Below are positions 34,401-43,921 of a DNA stretch of 64,000 nt, one piece after another; the stretch's first letter is position 1, and the number at the start of each line of letters is the position of its first letter. This stretch comes from Mycolicibacterium insubricum (lineage in GTDB: Bacteria; Actinomycetota; Actinomycetes; Mycobacteriales; Mycobacteriaceae): contig NZ_AP022618.1 in NCBI RefSeq assembly GCF_010731615.1, forward strand, positions 620,001-684,000, read 5' to 3'. The notes under the pieces are model-generated. The model was not told the DNA's origin. It saw nothing but the letters and a program-made list of their open reading frames with translations, and ran no database searches. A program made the position numbers and the translations under genes.

Positions 34401-35873
34401 GTGGCCCTTGATCCCCGCACCCCGGTGCTCGTCGGCTACGGGCAGGTCAATCAGCGCGACGAGAACCCCGGCGGGGAACCGGTCGAGCTGATGGAGGCCG
34501 CCGTCCGGGCCGCCGCCTCGCCCGAGGCTCTGGCGGCCGTCGACGCCGTGCGCATCGTGAACCTGCTGTCGGTGAACTACCGCGATCCCGGCCTGCTGCT
34601 GGCCCAGCGAATCGGCGCGCCCGATGCGTCGACCCGGTACACGCCGATCGGCGGCAACGTCCCGCAATCCCTGGTCAACCAGGCCTGCCTGGACATCCAG
34701 AGCGGCCGCAACGACGCGGTGCTGATCGCCGGTGCGGAGACCTGGCGCACCCGGAACCGGCTGAAGGCCCGCGGCGAGCGACTGACCGCGACGGAGCAGG
34801 ATCCCTCGGTGCCGAAGGCGCCCAGCGATCCGGAAATCCCGCTGGCCGGCCCGGCCGACATCCGCATCGGACTGGTCGCCCCGTCGCACATCTACCCGAT
34901 GTTCGAGCAGGCGCTGCGCATCGAAGCCGGCGAGGCGACCGAGGAGCATCGCCGTCGCATCGGCGAGCTGTGGTCGCGCTTCAGCGCGGTCGCGGTGGAA
35001 AACCCGCACGCCTGGAGCCGGGAGGCGGTGCCGGCCGAGCAGATCTGGCAGCCCGGCCCGGACAACCGGATGGTCAGCTGGCCGTACACCAAGCTGATGA
35101 ACTCCAACAACATGGTCGACCAGGGCGCGGCGCTGCTGCTGACCTCCGTGGAGAAGGCGACCGCCCTGGGCATCCCGCGGGAACGCTGGGTCTTCCCGCA
35201 CGCCGGCACCGACGCGCACGACACCTACCCGATCGGCGAGCGGGCGAGCTTCGCGGGATCACCGGCGATCCGGATTGCCGGGCGCCGGGTGCTGGAACTG
35301 GCCGGGTGCGGCATGGACGACATCGGCCTGGTCGACGTCTACTCCTGCTTCCCGTCCGCGGTGCAGGTCGCTGCCGGCGAACTCGGGCTTGCCCTCTACG
35401 ACCCGCAGCGGCCACTGACGGTGACCGGTGGCCTGACCTTCGCCGGTGGGCCGTGGAACAACTACGTGACGCACTCCATCGCCACCATGGCCGAGCGGCT
35501 GACCGCCACCCCCGGTCAGATCGGACTGATCACCGCCAACGGCGGCTACCTGACCAAGCACAGCTTCGGCGTGTACAGCACCGAACCGCCCAGCGGGGCC
35601 TTCCGCTGGGCGGACGTGCAGCCGGCGGTGGACGCCGAACCGACCGTCGTCGCCGAGGACGGCTGGTCCGGGACGGCAACCGTGGAGACCTGGACCGTGC
35701 CGTTCGATCGCGACGGCAACCCCGAGAAGGTGTTCGTCGCCGCCCGCACCCCGGCCGGCACCCGCGTACTGGCCGTCGTCAACGACGTCTCGCAGGCGCT
35801 GGCCGCCACCGGCGAGGACATCGCCGGGGCGCCGGTGACCGTCGCGCCCGACGGCACCGCCGCTCTGGGCTGA
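34401..35873 (+). CDS. Thiolase-superfamily acetyl-CoA acetyltransferase-like protein
   Basis: A 490-aa protein resembling the mycobacterial thiolase-like family (Rv1867 type). The N-terminus TPVLVGYGQVNQRDE, QACLDIQSGRNDAVLIAGAE and the later GMDDIGLVDVYSCFPSAVQVAAGELGL and GGLTFAGGPWNNYVTHSIATM fit the thiolase fold. The usual nucleophile Cys segment is modified (NVPQSLVNQACLDIQ has Cys). About 100 extra C-terminal residues look like a beta-barrel DUF35-like domain (GTATVETWTVPFDRDGNPEK). GTG 34401 has GGAG about 11 nt upstream. Role in lipid or steroid CoA-thioester metabolism is likely; the reaction is uncertain. Confidence 0.82.
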   Translation: MALDPRTPVLVGYGQVNQRDENPGGEPVELMEAAVRAAASPEALAAVDAVRIVNLLSVNYRDPGLLLAQRIGAPDASTRYTPIGGNVPQSLVNQACLDIQSGRNDAVLIAGAETWRTRNRLKARGERLTATEQDPSVPKAPSDPEIPLAGPADIRIGLVAPSHIYPMFEQALRIEAGEATEEHRRRIGELWSRFSAVAVENPHAWSREAVPAEQIWQPGPDNRMVSWPYTKLMNSNNMVDQGAALLLTSVEKATALGIPRERWVFPHAGTDAHDTYPIGERASFAGSPAIRIAGRRVLELAGCGMDDIGLVDVYSCFPSAVQVAAGELGLALYDPQRPLTVTGGLTFAGGPWNNYVTHSIATMAERLTATPGQIGLITANGGYLTKHSFGVYSTEPPSGAFRWADVQPAVDAEPTVVAEDGWSGTATVETWTVPFDRDGNPEKVFVAARTPAGTRVLAVVNDVSQALAATGEDIAGAPVTVAPDGTAALG

Positions 35874-35949
35874 CCCGCCCGGTTTGATGGGGCGGTCCGG
35901 CGAGGGGAAGCCGGGGTCGCCCGGTTTGCCGATGGGCGGGCGGTGGCGA

Positions 35950-35955
35950 TAGTTT
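35950..35955 (+). promoter_or_regulatory. Leaderless-type -10 box for the GH6 gene
   Basis: TAGTTT, then 7 nt, then GTG 35963. Confidence 0.4.
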
Positions 35956-35962
35956 CGGGCAC

Positions 35963-36973
35963 GTGATCTCCTCCGTTTCCGGCCTGCTCACCCGCTGCAT
36001 CGCCCCCGTGCTGACCGTCGTCGCGCTCGCCCTGGCCGTGAGTCCGATGTCGCCGGAACCCTCGGCCATCCGCCTGGTCAGCGACGGCAACCCGCTGGCC
36101 GGGATGCCGTTCTACGTCGACCCGGCCTCCAAGGCGATGGCGGCCGCTCGGGCCAACCCGGACAGCGCCGAACTGAACCGGGTCGCCAACACCCCGCAGG
36201 CCTTCTGGCTGGACCAGGCGTGGGGACCGGGAGCGGTCACCGGCGTGGTGTCGCGATACACCGGTGCCGCCCAGGCCGCCGGCGCCATGCCGGTCTTCGC
36301 CGTCTACGGCATCCCGCACCGCGACTGCGGCAGCTACGCCGCGGGCGGGTTCGCCTCCGGAGCCGACTACCGCGCCTGGATCGACGGCATCTCCGCCGGA
36401 CTGGGCGGCGCGCCCGCGACGTTCATCGTGGAGCCCGACGCGATCGCCATGGCCGGCTGCCTCTCCGCCGACCAGCGGCAGGAACGCTTCGACCTGATCC
36501 GCTACGCCGCCCAGACTCTGAGCCAGAACCCGGGTGCGGTGGTCTACATCGACGCCGGACACCCGCGCTGGCTGAGCGCCGGAGATGTCGCGGCCGGACT
36601 GAACGCCTCGGGCATCGAGCACGCCCGGGGATTCAGCCTCAACACCACGAACTACTACACCACCGACGAGTCGATCGGCTATGGCGAGGCGGTGTCCGGG
36701 TTGACCGGCGGTTCGCACTACGTGATCGACACCTCCCGCAACGGCTCCGGGCCGGTCGATGATTCGCCGATGAACTGGTGCAATCCGCCCGGTCGCGCGC
36801 TCGGCGTCGCCCCGACCACCGATACCGCCGGTGAGCACGCCGACGCCTACCTGTGGATCAAGCGCGTCGGTGAATCCGACGGGTCTTGCGGCCGTGGGGA
36901 ACCCGGCGCCGGCGTCTTCGTCAACCAGTACGCCATCGACCTGGCCCGCAACGCGGGGCAGCAGAGCTCCTGA
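35963..36973 (+). CDS. Secreted glycoside hydrolase family 6 (cellulase CelA1-like)
   Basis: A 336-aa protein. The first 35 residues are a signal peptide (VLTVVALALAVSPMSPEPSA). GH6 features follow: PFYVDPASKA, QAFWLDQAWG, YGIPHRDCGSYAAGG with the catalytic-loop Asp, FIVEPDAIAMAGC, GAVVYIDAGHPRW, HYVIDTSRNGSG and WCNPPGRALG. These match endoglucanase/cellobiohydrolase-type enzymes, including mycobacterial CelA1 (Rv0062). In mycobacteria they may cut cellulose-like polymers in biofilm or environmental cellulose. No carbohydrate-binding module is present. Confidence 0.92.
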   Translation: MISSVSGLLTRCIAPVLTVVALALAVSPMSPEPSAIRLVSDGNPLAGMPFYVDPASKAMAAARANPDSAELNRVANTPQAFWLDQAWGPGAVTGVVSRYTGAAQAAGAMPVFAVYGIPHRDCGSYAAGGFASGADYRAWIDGISAGLGGAPATFIVEPDAIAMAGCLSADQRQERFDLIRYAAQTLSQNPGAVVYIDAGHPRWLSAGDVAAGLNASGIEHARGFSLNTTNYYTTDESIGYGEAVSGLTGGSHYVIDTSRNGSGPVDDSPMNWCNPPGRALGVAPTTDTAGEHADAYLWIKRVGESDGSCGRGEPGAGVFVNQYAIDLARNAGQQSS

Positions 36974-37133
36974 TCGCACGCGCCCTCGCCCGGCGCCCCC
37001 ATGGTGTCTGTGTGGTGTCCGAACCGTGATGGATCCTTAACCGAAACACCAATGCGCGCAAGGCCTATTTGCCTCCGCGATTTCCTACGATGGCACCGTT
37101 GCGGGTGGGGTCGGTAGTTGAGAGAGCGGGTCG

Positions 37134-37928
37134 ATGCGGACGAATTTTCGGTCTGTGCTGGCAGTCGGCGTCGTCGTCGCCACGTTCACCGGCGGCGCGA
37201 CGAGCGTCGACATCGCAGCCGTACGCCTGCCACTGGACTCCGGGATCACCTCGATCGAGCCCAGCGGGCTCACACCGGTCGGCATCGCCCATCCCGTCGT
37301 TGTCGGTTTCGGCGCGCCGGTCCGGGACCGGGCCGCCGCCGAGGCGGCGCTGCACATCGAATCCTCGCCGGCCACCACCGGCCGCACCGAATGGCTCGAC
37401 GACCGCACCCTGTCCTGGCAACCCGACCACTTCTGGCCGGCGCACGCCACCGTGAAACTCTTTGTGGCGGGCCGGAAGACGGAATTCCAGACCGGCCCGG
37501 CCGTGGTGGGCGTCGCCAGCATCTCCCAGCACACGTTCACCGTGACCGTCGACGGGTCCTCGGCCGGTCTGCCCGCGCCGCACCATCAGGTGCACGCCGG
37601 CGAGGAGGGCACCCTGCTGGCGAGCCTCGGCCGGCCGGAATACGCGACACCCGTCGGCACCTACCCGGTACTGGCTAAAGACCGTTCGGTCACCATGGAT
37701 TCCAGCAGCGTCGGCATCCCGGTCACCGAGGACGACGGGTACCGGATGAAGGTCGACTACGCCGTCCGGATCAGCCGGCGGGGACTGTACGTGCATTCCG
37801 CGCCGTGGGCCGTGGCGTCGATGGGCCTGGACAACGTCAGCCACGGCTGCATCAGCCTCGCGCCGACCGAGGCTGAGTGGTACTACAACACCGTCAGCGT
37901 CGGTGACCCGGTCATCGTGCAGGAGTAG
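37134..37928 (+). CDS. L,D-transpeptidase (YkuD domain)
   Basis: A 264-aa secreted or membrane-anchored enzyme that makes 3-3 crosslinks in peptidoglycan. A signal-like N-terminus (VLAVGVVVATFTGGATS) precedes an Ig-like domain (about 40-120, PVVVGFGAPVRDRAAAE). The catalytic domain has GTYPVLAKD, LYVHSAPWAVASMG and SHGCISL with catalytic Cys239. It is shorter than LdtB-type enzymes and closest in layout to LdtA. A GAGAGCGGG site precedes the ATG. This family is the target of carbapenems. Confidence 0.93.
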   Translation: MRTNFRSVLAVGVVVATFTGGATSVDIAAVRLPLDSGITSIEPSGLTPVGIAHPVVVGFGAPVRDRAAAEAALHIESSPATTGRTEWLDDRTLSWQPDHFWPAHATVKLFVAGRKTEFQTGPAVVGVASISQHTFTVTVDGSSAGLPAPHHQVHAGEEGTLLASLGRPEYATPVGTYPVLAKDRSVTMDSSSVGIPVTEDDGYRMKVDYAVRISRRGLYVHSAPWAVASMGLDNVSHGCISLAPTEAEWYYNTVSVGDPVIVQE

Positions 37929-37937
37929 CGAATCCGG

Positions 37938-38408
37938 TCAGCGCAGCGCTTCGCCGGGGCCGGCCGGGGTGGGCACGCCCGACGCCGGGCCGTCGTTGGC
38001 GGGAGCCACGGTCGGAGCACCCTTGCCGGTCGCGACGCCCCCGACGGGGGCGCCCGGAGCGGCCGCCGGCACCGCGGCGGGCGCGGCGACCGGCACCACC
38101 GGGGCGGCGGCGGGAACGACCGGAGCCGCGGCGGGAACCACGGGCGGGACGACCGGCGCCGCGGCGGGAACCACCGGGACGACCGGTGCCGCGACGGGCG
38201 CGGGGGCCACCGGCGCGGCGACCGGGGCGGGGGCGATGGCCGCGGCGGCCACCGCGCACGGGGCTCCGTCGGCCCCGACGGCCTCGACGCAGTGGTACCC
38301 GCCGGTGCTCAGCGGATCCGCCGAGGCCTGCGCACCGAGGGTGAGCGCCGCGGCGCACAGGCCGATGCCCAGTGCGGCATGGACGCTGATGTGGGCGGGC
38401 TTGAACAC
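37938..38408 (-). CDS. Secreted Pro/Ala/Val-rich protein
   Basis: A 156-aa protein. GTG 38408 has GAGG 6 nt upstream. A signal peptide (AALGIGLCAAALTLGAQASA) is followed by DPLSTGGYHCVEAVGADGAPCAV with two Cys likely forming a disulfide. About 80 residues of APVVP/AAAPV repeats and a short Gly/Pro tail follow. No enzymatic motif. Such low-complexity stretches span the cell wall or bind partners in mycobacteria. Convergent with the L,D-transpeptidase gene, 9 nt apart. Function unknown. Confidence 0.7.
   Translation of the reverse strand: MFKPAHISVHAALGIGLCAAALTLGAQASADPLSTGGYHCVEAVGADGAPCAVAAAAIAPAPVAAPVAPAPVAAPVVPVVPAAAPVVPPVVPAAAPVVPAAAPVVPVAAPAAVPAAAPGAPVGGVATGKGAPTVAPANDGPASGVPTPAGPGEALR
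38091..38240 (-). repeat. Short degenerate repeats coding APVVP/AAAPV
   Basis: Units of roughly 21 bp based on gcggcgggaac(g/c)ac(c)gg on the plus strand. The array may vary in length between strains. Confidence 0.55.
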
Positions 38409-38592
38409 GGCAACCTCTTCTCGTCGGACGCGCTCGGCCGCCGCGATGGGGGCGTCGGATCTGCGCAACCGGGCAACGCGCGGGCGCGCGATGACTCTGC
38501 AATCAGGATCGACTGTGATGGCCGTCTAGGCGAGAGGCCGAATCGCTTTGTGACTGTGTCGTTTTCAAGTTGTGACGACAAGGCCGTACCAG

Positions 38593-40860
38593 TCAGCTGA
38601 ACGGCTGGGTCCGCGTGGCCGTGAAGCTCCGCAGCCGCAGGCTGTTCCCGACGACGAAGGCGCTGGAGAGTGCCATCGCGGCACCGGCGAGCATCGGGTT
38701 GAGCATGCCGAGGGCGGCAACCGGGATGGCGGCGATGTTGTAGGCGAACGCCCAGAACAGGTTTCCCCTGATGGTGCTCAGCGTCCGTCGAGACAGTCGA
38801 ATCGCGTCGAGGACACCGGTCAGGTCGTCGCGGACCAGGGTGATGTCGGCGGCCTCGATGGCGACGTCGGTGCCGGTCCCCATGGCCAGGCCCAGATCCG
38901 CGGCGGCGAGCGCGGGGGCGTCGTTGACGCCGTCGCCGACCATCGCCACCACCTTGCCCGCGGCCTGCAGCTGGGACACCGCATCGACCTTGCCTGCGGG
39001 CAGCACCTCGGCGACCACTTCGTCGATACCGACTTCCCCGGCGACCCGCCGGGCCGCGGCGGAGTTGTCGCCGGTCAGCAGGATCGGGGTGAGACCGAGG
39101 CGGCGCAGCCCGGCGATCGCCTCGGCGCTGGAGGGTTTGACCGCATCGGCGATCAGCAGGATGCCGCGGGCTGCACCATCCCAACCGACGGCGACGACGG
39201 TCCGGCCGTCGTCCTCGGCGGCAGACTTCGCAGCGGCCAGCCCCGGGCTCAGCCGCTGCGACCTGTCGACCAGTAGCGATTCCCGCCCGACGACGACGGC
39301 ATGGCCGTCCACGGTTCCCTCGACGCCCCGGCCCGCCGCGCTGGCAAAATCCTCCGGCTGCGGGAGCGCTCCGGTCTCCGCGGTGGCGGCTGCCGCGATG
39401 GCCGCGGCGATCGGGTGCTCGGAGGCGCTCTCCAGTGCCCCGGCCAGCCGCAGCACCTCGCCCCGGTCGGTCCCGGGTTCGGTGACCACATCGACCAGCG
39501 TCATCTTGCCGGTGGTCACGGTGCCGGTCTTGTCCAGCACGATGGTGTCGACCTTGCGCGTCGACTCCAGGACTTCGGGCCCCTTGATCAGGATGCCCAG
39601 CTGGGCGCCGCGGCCGGTGCCGACCAGCAGCGCCGTCGGGGTGGCCAGACCCAGCGCGCACGGGCAGGCGATCACCAGCACCGCGACGGCGGCGGTGCAG
39701 GCGGCGGTGACCGGGAATCCCGCACCCAGCCAGGCGCCGAGAGTCATCACGGCCACCGCGATGACGATCGGGACGAACACCCCGGAGATCCGGTCGGCCA
39801 GCCGTTGCACCGGCGCTTTGCCGGTCTGCGCGTCGGCGACCATCCGGGCCATCTGGGCCAGTTGGGTATTCGATCCGACGCGGGTGGCGCGCACCACCAG
39901 CCGCCCGCCGGCGTTCACGGTGGCCCCGGCCACCGGGTCCCCGGGGCCGACCTCGACCGGTAGGGATTCCCCGGTCAGCATGGACGCGTCGACGGCCGAG
40001 GTGCCCGACACCACCCGGCCGTCGGTGGCGATCTTCTCCCCGGGCCGGACGACGAACTCGTCGCCGACGGCCAGGTCTCCGATAGCGATGCGGTGCTCGG
40101 TGCCGTCCCGCAATACCGCCACGTCCTTGGCGCCTAGTTCCAGCAGAGCGCGCAGCGCCGCTCCCGCCCGGCGCTTGGACCGCTTCTCGAAGTAGCGGCC
40201 GGCCAGGACGAACACGGTGACCCCGGCGCCGACCTCCAAATAGATGTTCGCCGCTCCGTCCGAGGGCGCCAGTGTCAGGGTGAACGGGTGGGTCATCCCC
40301 GGGACGCCGGCGGTGCCGAAGAACAACGCGTACAGCGACCACAGGAACGCGCTGAGGGTGCCCAGCGAGATGAGGGTGTCCATGGTGGCCGCGCCGTGGC
40401 GCAGGTTGATCCAGGCTGCGCGATGGAACGGCCAAGCGCCCCAGATGATCACCGGCGCGGCCAGTGTCAGCGAGGCCCACTGCCAGTAGGTGAACTGCCA
40501 CGCCGGGATCATCGCGGTCGCGATCACCGGAATTGCCAGTGCCGCCGACACGATGAGCCGGGTGCGCAGGGACGCCAGTTCCGGGTCGGCGTCGTCCGGG
40601 TCGGCGTCGTCGGTGCCGGCGGTCTCGGGCGGCAGCGCGGCGGTGTAGCCGGTCTTCTCCACCTCGGCGATCAGCCGGGCGGGGCCGTAGCCGGTGGGAA
40701 CCCGGGCGGAGGCCTTCTCGGTGGCGTAGTTGACCGTGGCCACCACGCCGTCGAGCTTGTTGAGCCGGCGCTCGATCCGGTTGGCGCACGACACGCAGGT
40801 CATACCGCCGATGTCGAGCTCGACGACATCGGAGTCGTGGGCCGAAGCGGTGGTGCTCAT
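38593..40860 (-). CDS. Copper-translocating P1B-type ATPase (CtpV/CtpA-like)
   Basis: A 755-aa membrane pump. The N-terminal heavy-metal domain has GMTCVSC (Cys22, Cys25). Transmembrane segments include the ion-site CPC near residue 401. The phosphorylation motif DKTGT is near 442; later GDNS and [10 protein letters not shown] complete the ATPase. CPC with a GMTCxxC domain indicates Cu(I) export. ATG 40860 overlaps the stop of the upstream His-rich gene (ATGA). Two CsoR-type dyads lie before that operon, supporting copper induction. Exact CtpV or CtpA orthology is not settled by sequence alone. Confidence 0.92.
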   Translation of the reverse strand: MSTTASAHDSDVVELDIGGMTCVSCANRIERRLNKLDGVVATVNYATEKASARVPTGYGPARLIAEVEKTGYTAALPPETAGTDDADPDDADPELASLRTRLIVSAALAIPVIATAMIPAWQFTYWQWASLTLAAPVIIWGAWPFHRAAWINLRHGAATMDTLISLGTLSAFLWSLYALFFGTAGVPGMTHPFTLTLAPSDGAANIYLEVGAGVTVFVLAGRYFEKRSKRRAGAALRALLELGAKDVAVLRDGTEHRIAIGDLAVGDEFVVRPGEKIATDGRVVSGTSAVDASMLTGESLPVEVGPGDPVAGATVNAGGRLVVRATRVGSNTQLAQMARMVADAQTGKAPVQRLADRISGVFVPIVIAVAVMTLGAWLGAGFPVTAACTAAVAVLVIACPCALGLATPTALLVGTGRGAQLGILIKGPEVLESTRKVDTIVLDKTGTVTTGKMTLVDVVTEPGTDRGEVLRLAGALESASEHPIAAAIAAAATAETGALPQPEDFASAAGRGVEGTVDGHAVVVGRESLLVDRSQRLSPGLAAAKSAAEDDGRTVVAVGWDGAARGILLIADAVKPSSAEAIAGLRRLGLTPILLTGDNSAAARRVAGEVGIDEVVAEVLPAGKVDAVSQLQAAGKVVAMVGDGVNDAPALAAADLGLAMGTGTDVAIEAADITLVRDDLTGVLDAIRLSRRTLSTIRGNLFWAFAYNIAAIPVAALGMLNPMLAGAAMALSSAFVVGNSLRLRSFTATRTQPFS

Positions 40861-41786
40861 GGGTTCTCGGCGCTCACATTCCTTGGCGCGGCGGCGGCGT
40901 CGACGACGAATGTCGCGGTGTGCACCCGGCCGTCGACCTGGAAGTCCAGGTACAGCAGGTACCGGCCGGACGTCGGGGCCTGCGCGGCAAAGGAAATCGC
41001 GGGCCCGCCACGACTACCGGGGGCCGGCTCGGCGCCGGTGGGGTGCACGTGCAGGAAGGCCAGATCGCCCTCCCTCAGGGCGACGAGGTGCCCGAATGCG
41101 CCCAGGTAGGGCGACAACTCGGTGACCGGTTCACCACCGCGGGAGAACTCGGCGGTCAACGGCGCGGTGGCGCCGGCGGTGAGGTCGCCGGTCAGGGTGA
41201 CCGTGTAGCCGTCGACCTCAGAGGCGTTGCGAACCGGGCCGGGCTCGGTCGGCGACATCGCGCCGGCGACTTCGACGGTTCTCGATAAGGTCAGCGCGGG
41301 AGCGTCTTTCGTGTCCTCCGGCTGGAAATCGGTGAAGACTCGATAGGTTCCGGCCCGTTCCCACCGCCACGGCAACGACCACACGCCGGTGTCCCGATCC
41401 AGCTGCGGGTGAACGTGGCGGAACCCCGAGCCGTCGGTACGGACCACCATGAGATGCATATCGCGGTCGTGGGTGCTTGCGTAGTCCCGCAGCGGCGCGC
41501 CGCTCGGTCCGAGGACGGTGAAACTCAATCGCCCGTCGACGCCGGGAGTCCCGGGCGCCTGCACGGGGGCCAACAGGTATCCGTCCCGGCTCAGTGACAG
41601 GCCCGCCGGGGTCCCGTCCGTGTGGGTCCCGTCCGTGTGGGGCCCGTGTGCGTCGGAGTGCTCGCTGCGGGCCTGCCACGAGGCGGCCGTGCCGTCCGGG
41701 ACGAATGCAGCGCCCGCGGCGTATGCGCCGGCGAACGCGACCGTCAGCGCTGCGCCGAAGGCCGCGATGCGTCCCGCCGCGCTCAT
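40857..41786 (-). CDS. Secreted His-rich protein of the copper operon
   Basis: A 309-aa protein, probably anchored by one N-terminal segment ([25 protein letters not shown]). A His/Asp-rich stretch follows ([18 protein letters not shown]), then a beta-rich domain with further His motifs ([27 protein letters not shown]). Paired HxH motifs suggest copper binding outside the membrane. ATG 41786 has a GGAG site 8 nt upstream; GTG 41795 is an alternative. It precedes the copper ATPase with an ATGA overlap. Likely role: periplasmic copper buffering or hand-over; inferred from context. Confidence 0.78.
   Translation of the reverse strand: MSAAGRIAAFGAALTVAFAGAYAAGAAFVPDGTAASWQARSEHSDAHGPHTDGTHTDGTPAGLSLSRDGYLLAPVQAPGTPGVDGRLSFTVLGPSGAPLRDYASTHDRDMHLMVVRTDGSGFRHVHPQLDRDTGVWSLPWRWERAGTYRVFTDFQPEDTKDAPALTLSRTVEVAGAMSPTEPGPVRNASEVDGYTVTLTGDLTAGATAPLTAEFSRGGEPVTELSPYLGAFGHLVALREGDLAFLHVHPTGAEPAPGSRGGPAISFAAQAPTSGRYLLYLDFQVDGRVHTATFVVDAAAAPRNVSAENP
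41611..41640 (-). repeat. 15-bp tandem duplication in the His-rich region
   Basis: GTCCCGTCCGTGTGG occurs twice in a row on the plus strand and codes two THTDG-like units. Confidence 0.7.
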
Positions 41787-41818
41787 CCGTTGCACTCCGT
41801 CATCATCAGACCTCTTTC

Positions 41819-41835
41819 ATACCCCCCTAGGGTAT
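41819..41835. promoter_or_regulatory. CsoR-type dyad, copy 1
   Basis: ATACCC, 5 nt, GGGTAT, with CCCTAGGG at its centre, 33 nt upstream of the His-rich gene. The arms match the usual CsoR/RcnR operator form. Confidence 0.6.
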
Positions 41836-41848
41836 ATATCCGACCATA

Positions 41849-41863
41849 TACCCCACCGGGGTA
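41849..41863. promoter_or_regulatory. CsoR-type dyad, copy 2
   Basis: TACCCCACCGGGGTA: perfect 6-bp arms with a 3-nt centre, 13 nt beyond copy 1. No csoR gene is in the window. Confidence 0.6.
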
Positions 41864-42023
41864 GCAGGCAAGGGCGGAGAAGGGTGCGGTGAAACGGCTA
41901 GGGCGAGAAATCCGGGATGGACGCGGCGCGAAGGACCGTCGGCGGGCCGCCCATCCACTTACGTACCGCGATCGCGCTCGATCGGCAGCGGCGCGCCGCG
42001 TCCCGGCGAAACCGCCCGGGTCG

Positions 42024-43406
42024 TCAGACCGTGTAGCCGTCGGCGACGGTCAGTGCGTCGTCGAGGATGCGCAGGCCCTCGGCGACCTCGTCGTCGGAGA
42101 CGTTGCACGGCGGCACGGCGTGAATGCGGTTGTAGTTGGCGAACGGCAGCATGCCGCCGGCCTTGCAGGCGGCGACCACGGCGTTCATCGCCGGACTGGT
42201 ACCGCCGTAGGGCGCCAACGGTTCCCGGGTCTCCCCGTTGGTGACCAGCTCGATCGCCCAGAACACACCAAGGCCGCGGACCTCGCCGACCGACGGGTGG
42301 CGGGTGGCCAGCTCGGCCAGGCCGGGACCGAGCACCTGCTCGCCGATTCGGGCGGCGTTGGTGACCATGCCCTCGTCCTCCATCGCGTTGATGGTGGCCA
42401 CCGCGGCCGCCGTGGCCAGCGGATGACCAGAGTAGGTCAGCCCGCCCGGGTAGGGGCGATCGGCGAAGGTCTTGTAGATGGCGTCGCTGAGGGCCACCCC
42501 ACCCAGAGGCACATAGCCGGAGTTGATGCCCTTGGCGAAGGTGATCAGGTCCGGGACGACGTTGAAGTTGTCGATCGCGAACCATTTGCCGGTGCGGCCG
42601 AAACCGGCCATCACCTCGTCAGCGATGAACATGATGCCGTGGCGGTCGCAGATCTCCCGGACCCCGGCCATATAGCCGGGCGGAGGAACCATGATGCCGG
42701 CGGTACCCGGCACCGATTCCAGGATGATGGCGGCGATGGTGTCCGGGCCCTCCATCTGCACCAGCCGGTCGAGGTACTCCAGGGCCCGCTGCGATTCCTG
42801 CTCGGGGGTCTCGGCGTAGAACGACGACCGGTAGAGGAACGGGCCGTTGAAATGCACGACGCCCGCGGCACCGCGGTCGCTGGCGAACCGGCGCGGGTCA
42901 CCGGTCAGGTTGACCGCCGTATCGGTACCGCCGTGATAGCCGCGGTAGCGGGCCAGCACCTTGTAGCGGCCGGTGTGCAGCCGGGCCATCCGCACGGCGT
43001 GCTCGACGGCGTCGGCGCCGGCGTTGGTGAAGAACACGTGGTTCAGGTCGCCCGGGGTGCGCTCGGCGACCAGCCGGGCGCACTCGGAGCGGGCGGCGTT
43101 GACGTACTGCGGTGCCACCGTGCACAGCTTGGCCGCCTGCTCGGCGATGGCGGCGACCACTTTCGGGTGCTGATGACCGATGTTGGTGTTGACCAGCTGG
43201 CTGGAGAAGTCGAGCAGCTTGTTGCCGTCGCCGTCCCAGACATAGGAGCCCTCGGCGGCCAGAATGGTCATCGGGTTGATCTGCGCCTGCGCCGACCAGG
43301 AGTGGAAGACGTGCGCGCGGTCCAGCTGGTAGGCGCGCCGTCCCTCGGCGATGGCGTTGTCGAGATCTTGACCGGAGGGCAGCGCGGCGCCGGAGGTAGA
43401 GGTCAT
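42024..43406 (-). CDS. Class III aminotransferase
   Basis: A 460-aa PLP enzyme. Key segments are FFTNAGADAVEHAVRMAR, YRGYHGGTDTAVNLTG, MFIADEVMAGFGRTGKWF (Asp binding the PLP nitrogen) and LITFAKGINSGYVPLGG with the PLP Lys. Omega-amino acid or diamine transaminases share this layout; Rv3329 is a similar mycobacterial protein. ATG 43406 follows TAGACT by 7 nt. Amino donor and acceptor are not predictable. No operon partner on either side. Confidence 0.9.
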   Translation of the reverse strand: MTSTSGAALPSGQDLDNAIAEGRRAYQLDRAHVFHSWSAQAQINPMTILAAEGSYVWDGDGNKLLDFSSQLVNTNIGHQHPKVVAAIAEQAAKLCTVAPQYVNAARSECARLVAERTPGDLNHVFFTNAGADAVEHAVRMARLHTGRYKVLARYRGYHGGTDTAVNLTGDPRRFASDRGAAGVVHFNGPFLYRSSFYAETPEQESQRALEYLDRLVQMEGPDTIAAIILESVPGTAGIMVPPPGYMAGVREICDRHGIMFIADEVMAGFGRTGKWFAIDNFNVVPDLITFAKGINSGYVPLGGVALSDAIYKTFADRPYPGGLTYSGHPLATAAAVATINAMEDEGMVTNAARIGEQVLGPGLAELATRHPSVGEVRGLGVFWAIELVTNGETREPLAPYGGTSPAMNAVVAACKAGGMLPFANYNRIHAVPPCNVSDDEVAEGLRILDDALTVADGYTV

Positions 43407-43413
43407 GATGGCA

Positions 43414-43419
43414 AGTCTA
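43414..43419 (-). promoter_or_regulatory. Leaderless-type -10 box for the aminotransferase gene
   Basis: On the minus strand TAGACT, then 7 nt, then ATG 43406. Confidence 0.4.
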
Positions 43420-43546
43420 TGGTCCTTAGCCCTGCTACCGAGGGCCGAGGTCCCCTCGCCGCGAGGGATCGGCCGATCCCGGCTCGACGCCGGTGATCGC
43501 GTCATAGGGTGAAACATGAAGGCACGGCAAAGGAATAGGAGATCCG

Positions 43547-43900
43547 GTGAGTGACCACGAAGTGAAGATGATCATTCTGTCCACCGACGACCTGGACGAG
43601 TCGATCAAGTTCTACAGCGAGACCCTCGGCATGGGATTGAAGTTCCGCGACGGCGCGCACTTCGCGGCGCTCGACGGCGGGCCGGTGACCCTGGCACTGG
43701 CCACCGACATCGACCACCCGATTCCCGGGCGGGTCGTCGTGGGCATCAAGACCGCCGACGTCGACGGTGCGGCCAAGGCCATCGAGGCCAGCGGCGGCGC
43801 GATTGTGAAGGGCCCGTACGACGATGCGCACGAGCGCCGCGCCGTGGTGTACGACAACAAGGGCAATGGGCTGGTGTTCTACAGTCCGCTCAAGCGCTGA
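43547..43900 (+). CDS. VOC (glyoxalase/bleomycin resistance) family protein
   Basis: A 117-aa protein of one vicinal-oxygen-chelate unit with paired beta-alpha-beta-beta-beta modules: STDDLDESIKFYSETLGMGLKFRDG and VDGAAKAIEASGGAIVKGPYD, ending VYDNKGNGLVFYSP. GTG 43547 has a GGAG site 5 nt upstream. Members bind metals and act as lyases, dioxygenases or drug binders; the usual His/Glu metal set is not complete, so catalytic function is uncertain. Confidence 0.85.
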   Translation: MSDHEVKMIILSTDDLDESIKFYSETLGMGLKFRDGAHFAALDGGPVTLALATDIDHPIPGRVVVGIKTADVDGAAKAIEASGGAIVKGPYDDAHERRAVVYDNKGNGLVFYSPLKR

Positions 43901-43921
43901 GCGGATGCGGCGCCGCCGGTC

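Noticed and set aside
38309..40789. Very long open frame opposite the copper ATPase gene
   Set aside because: Arg/Gly/Pro-rich product without domains; an antisense shadow of a high-GC gene.
41889..43496. Long plus-strand frame opposite the aminotransferase
   Set aside because: Composition reflects the complementary frame; the aminotransferase has clear PLP motifs.
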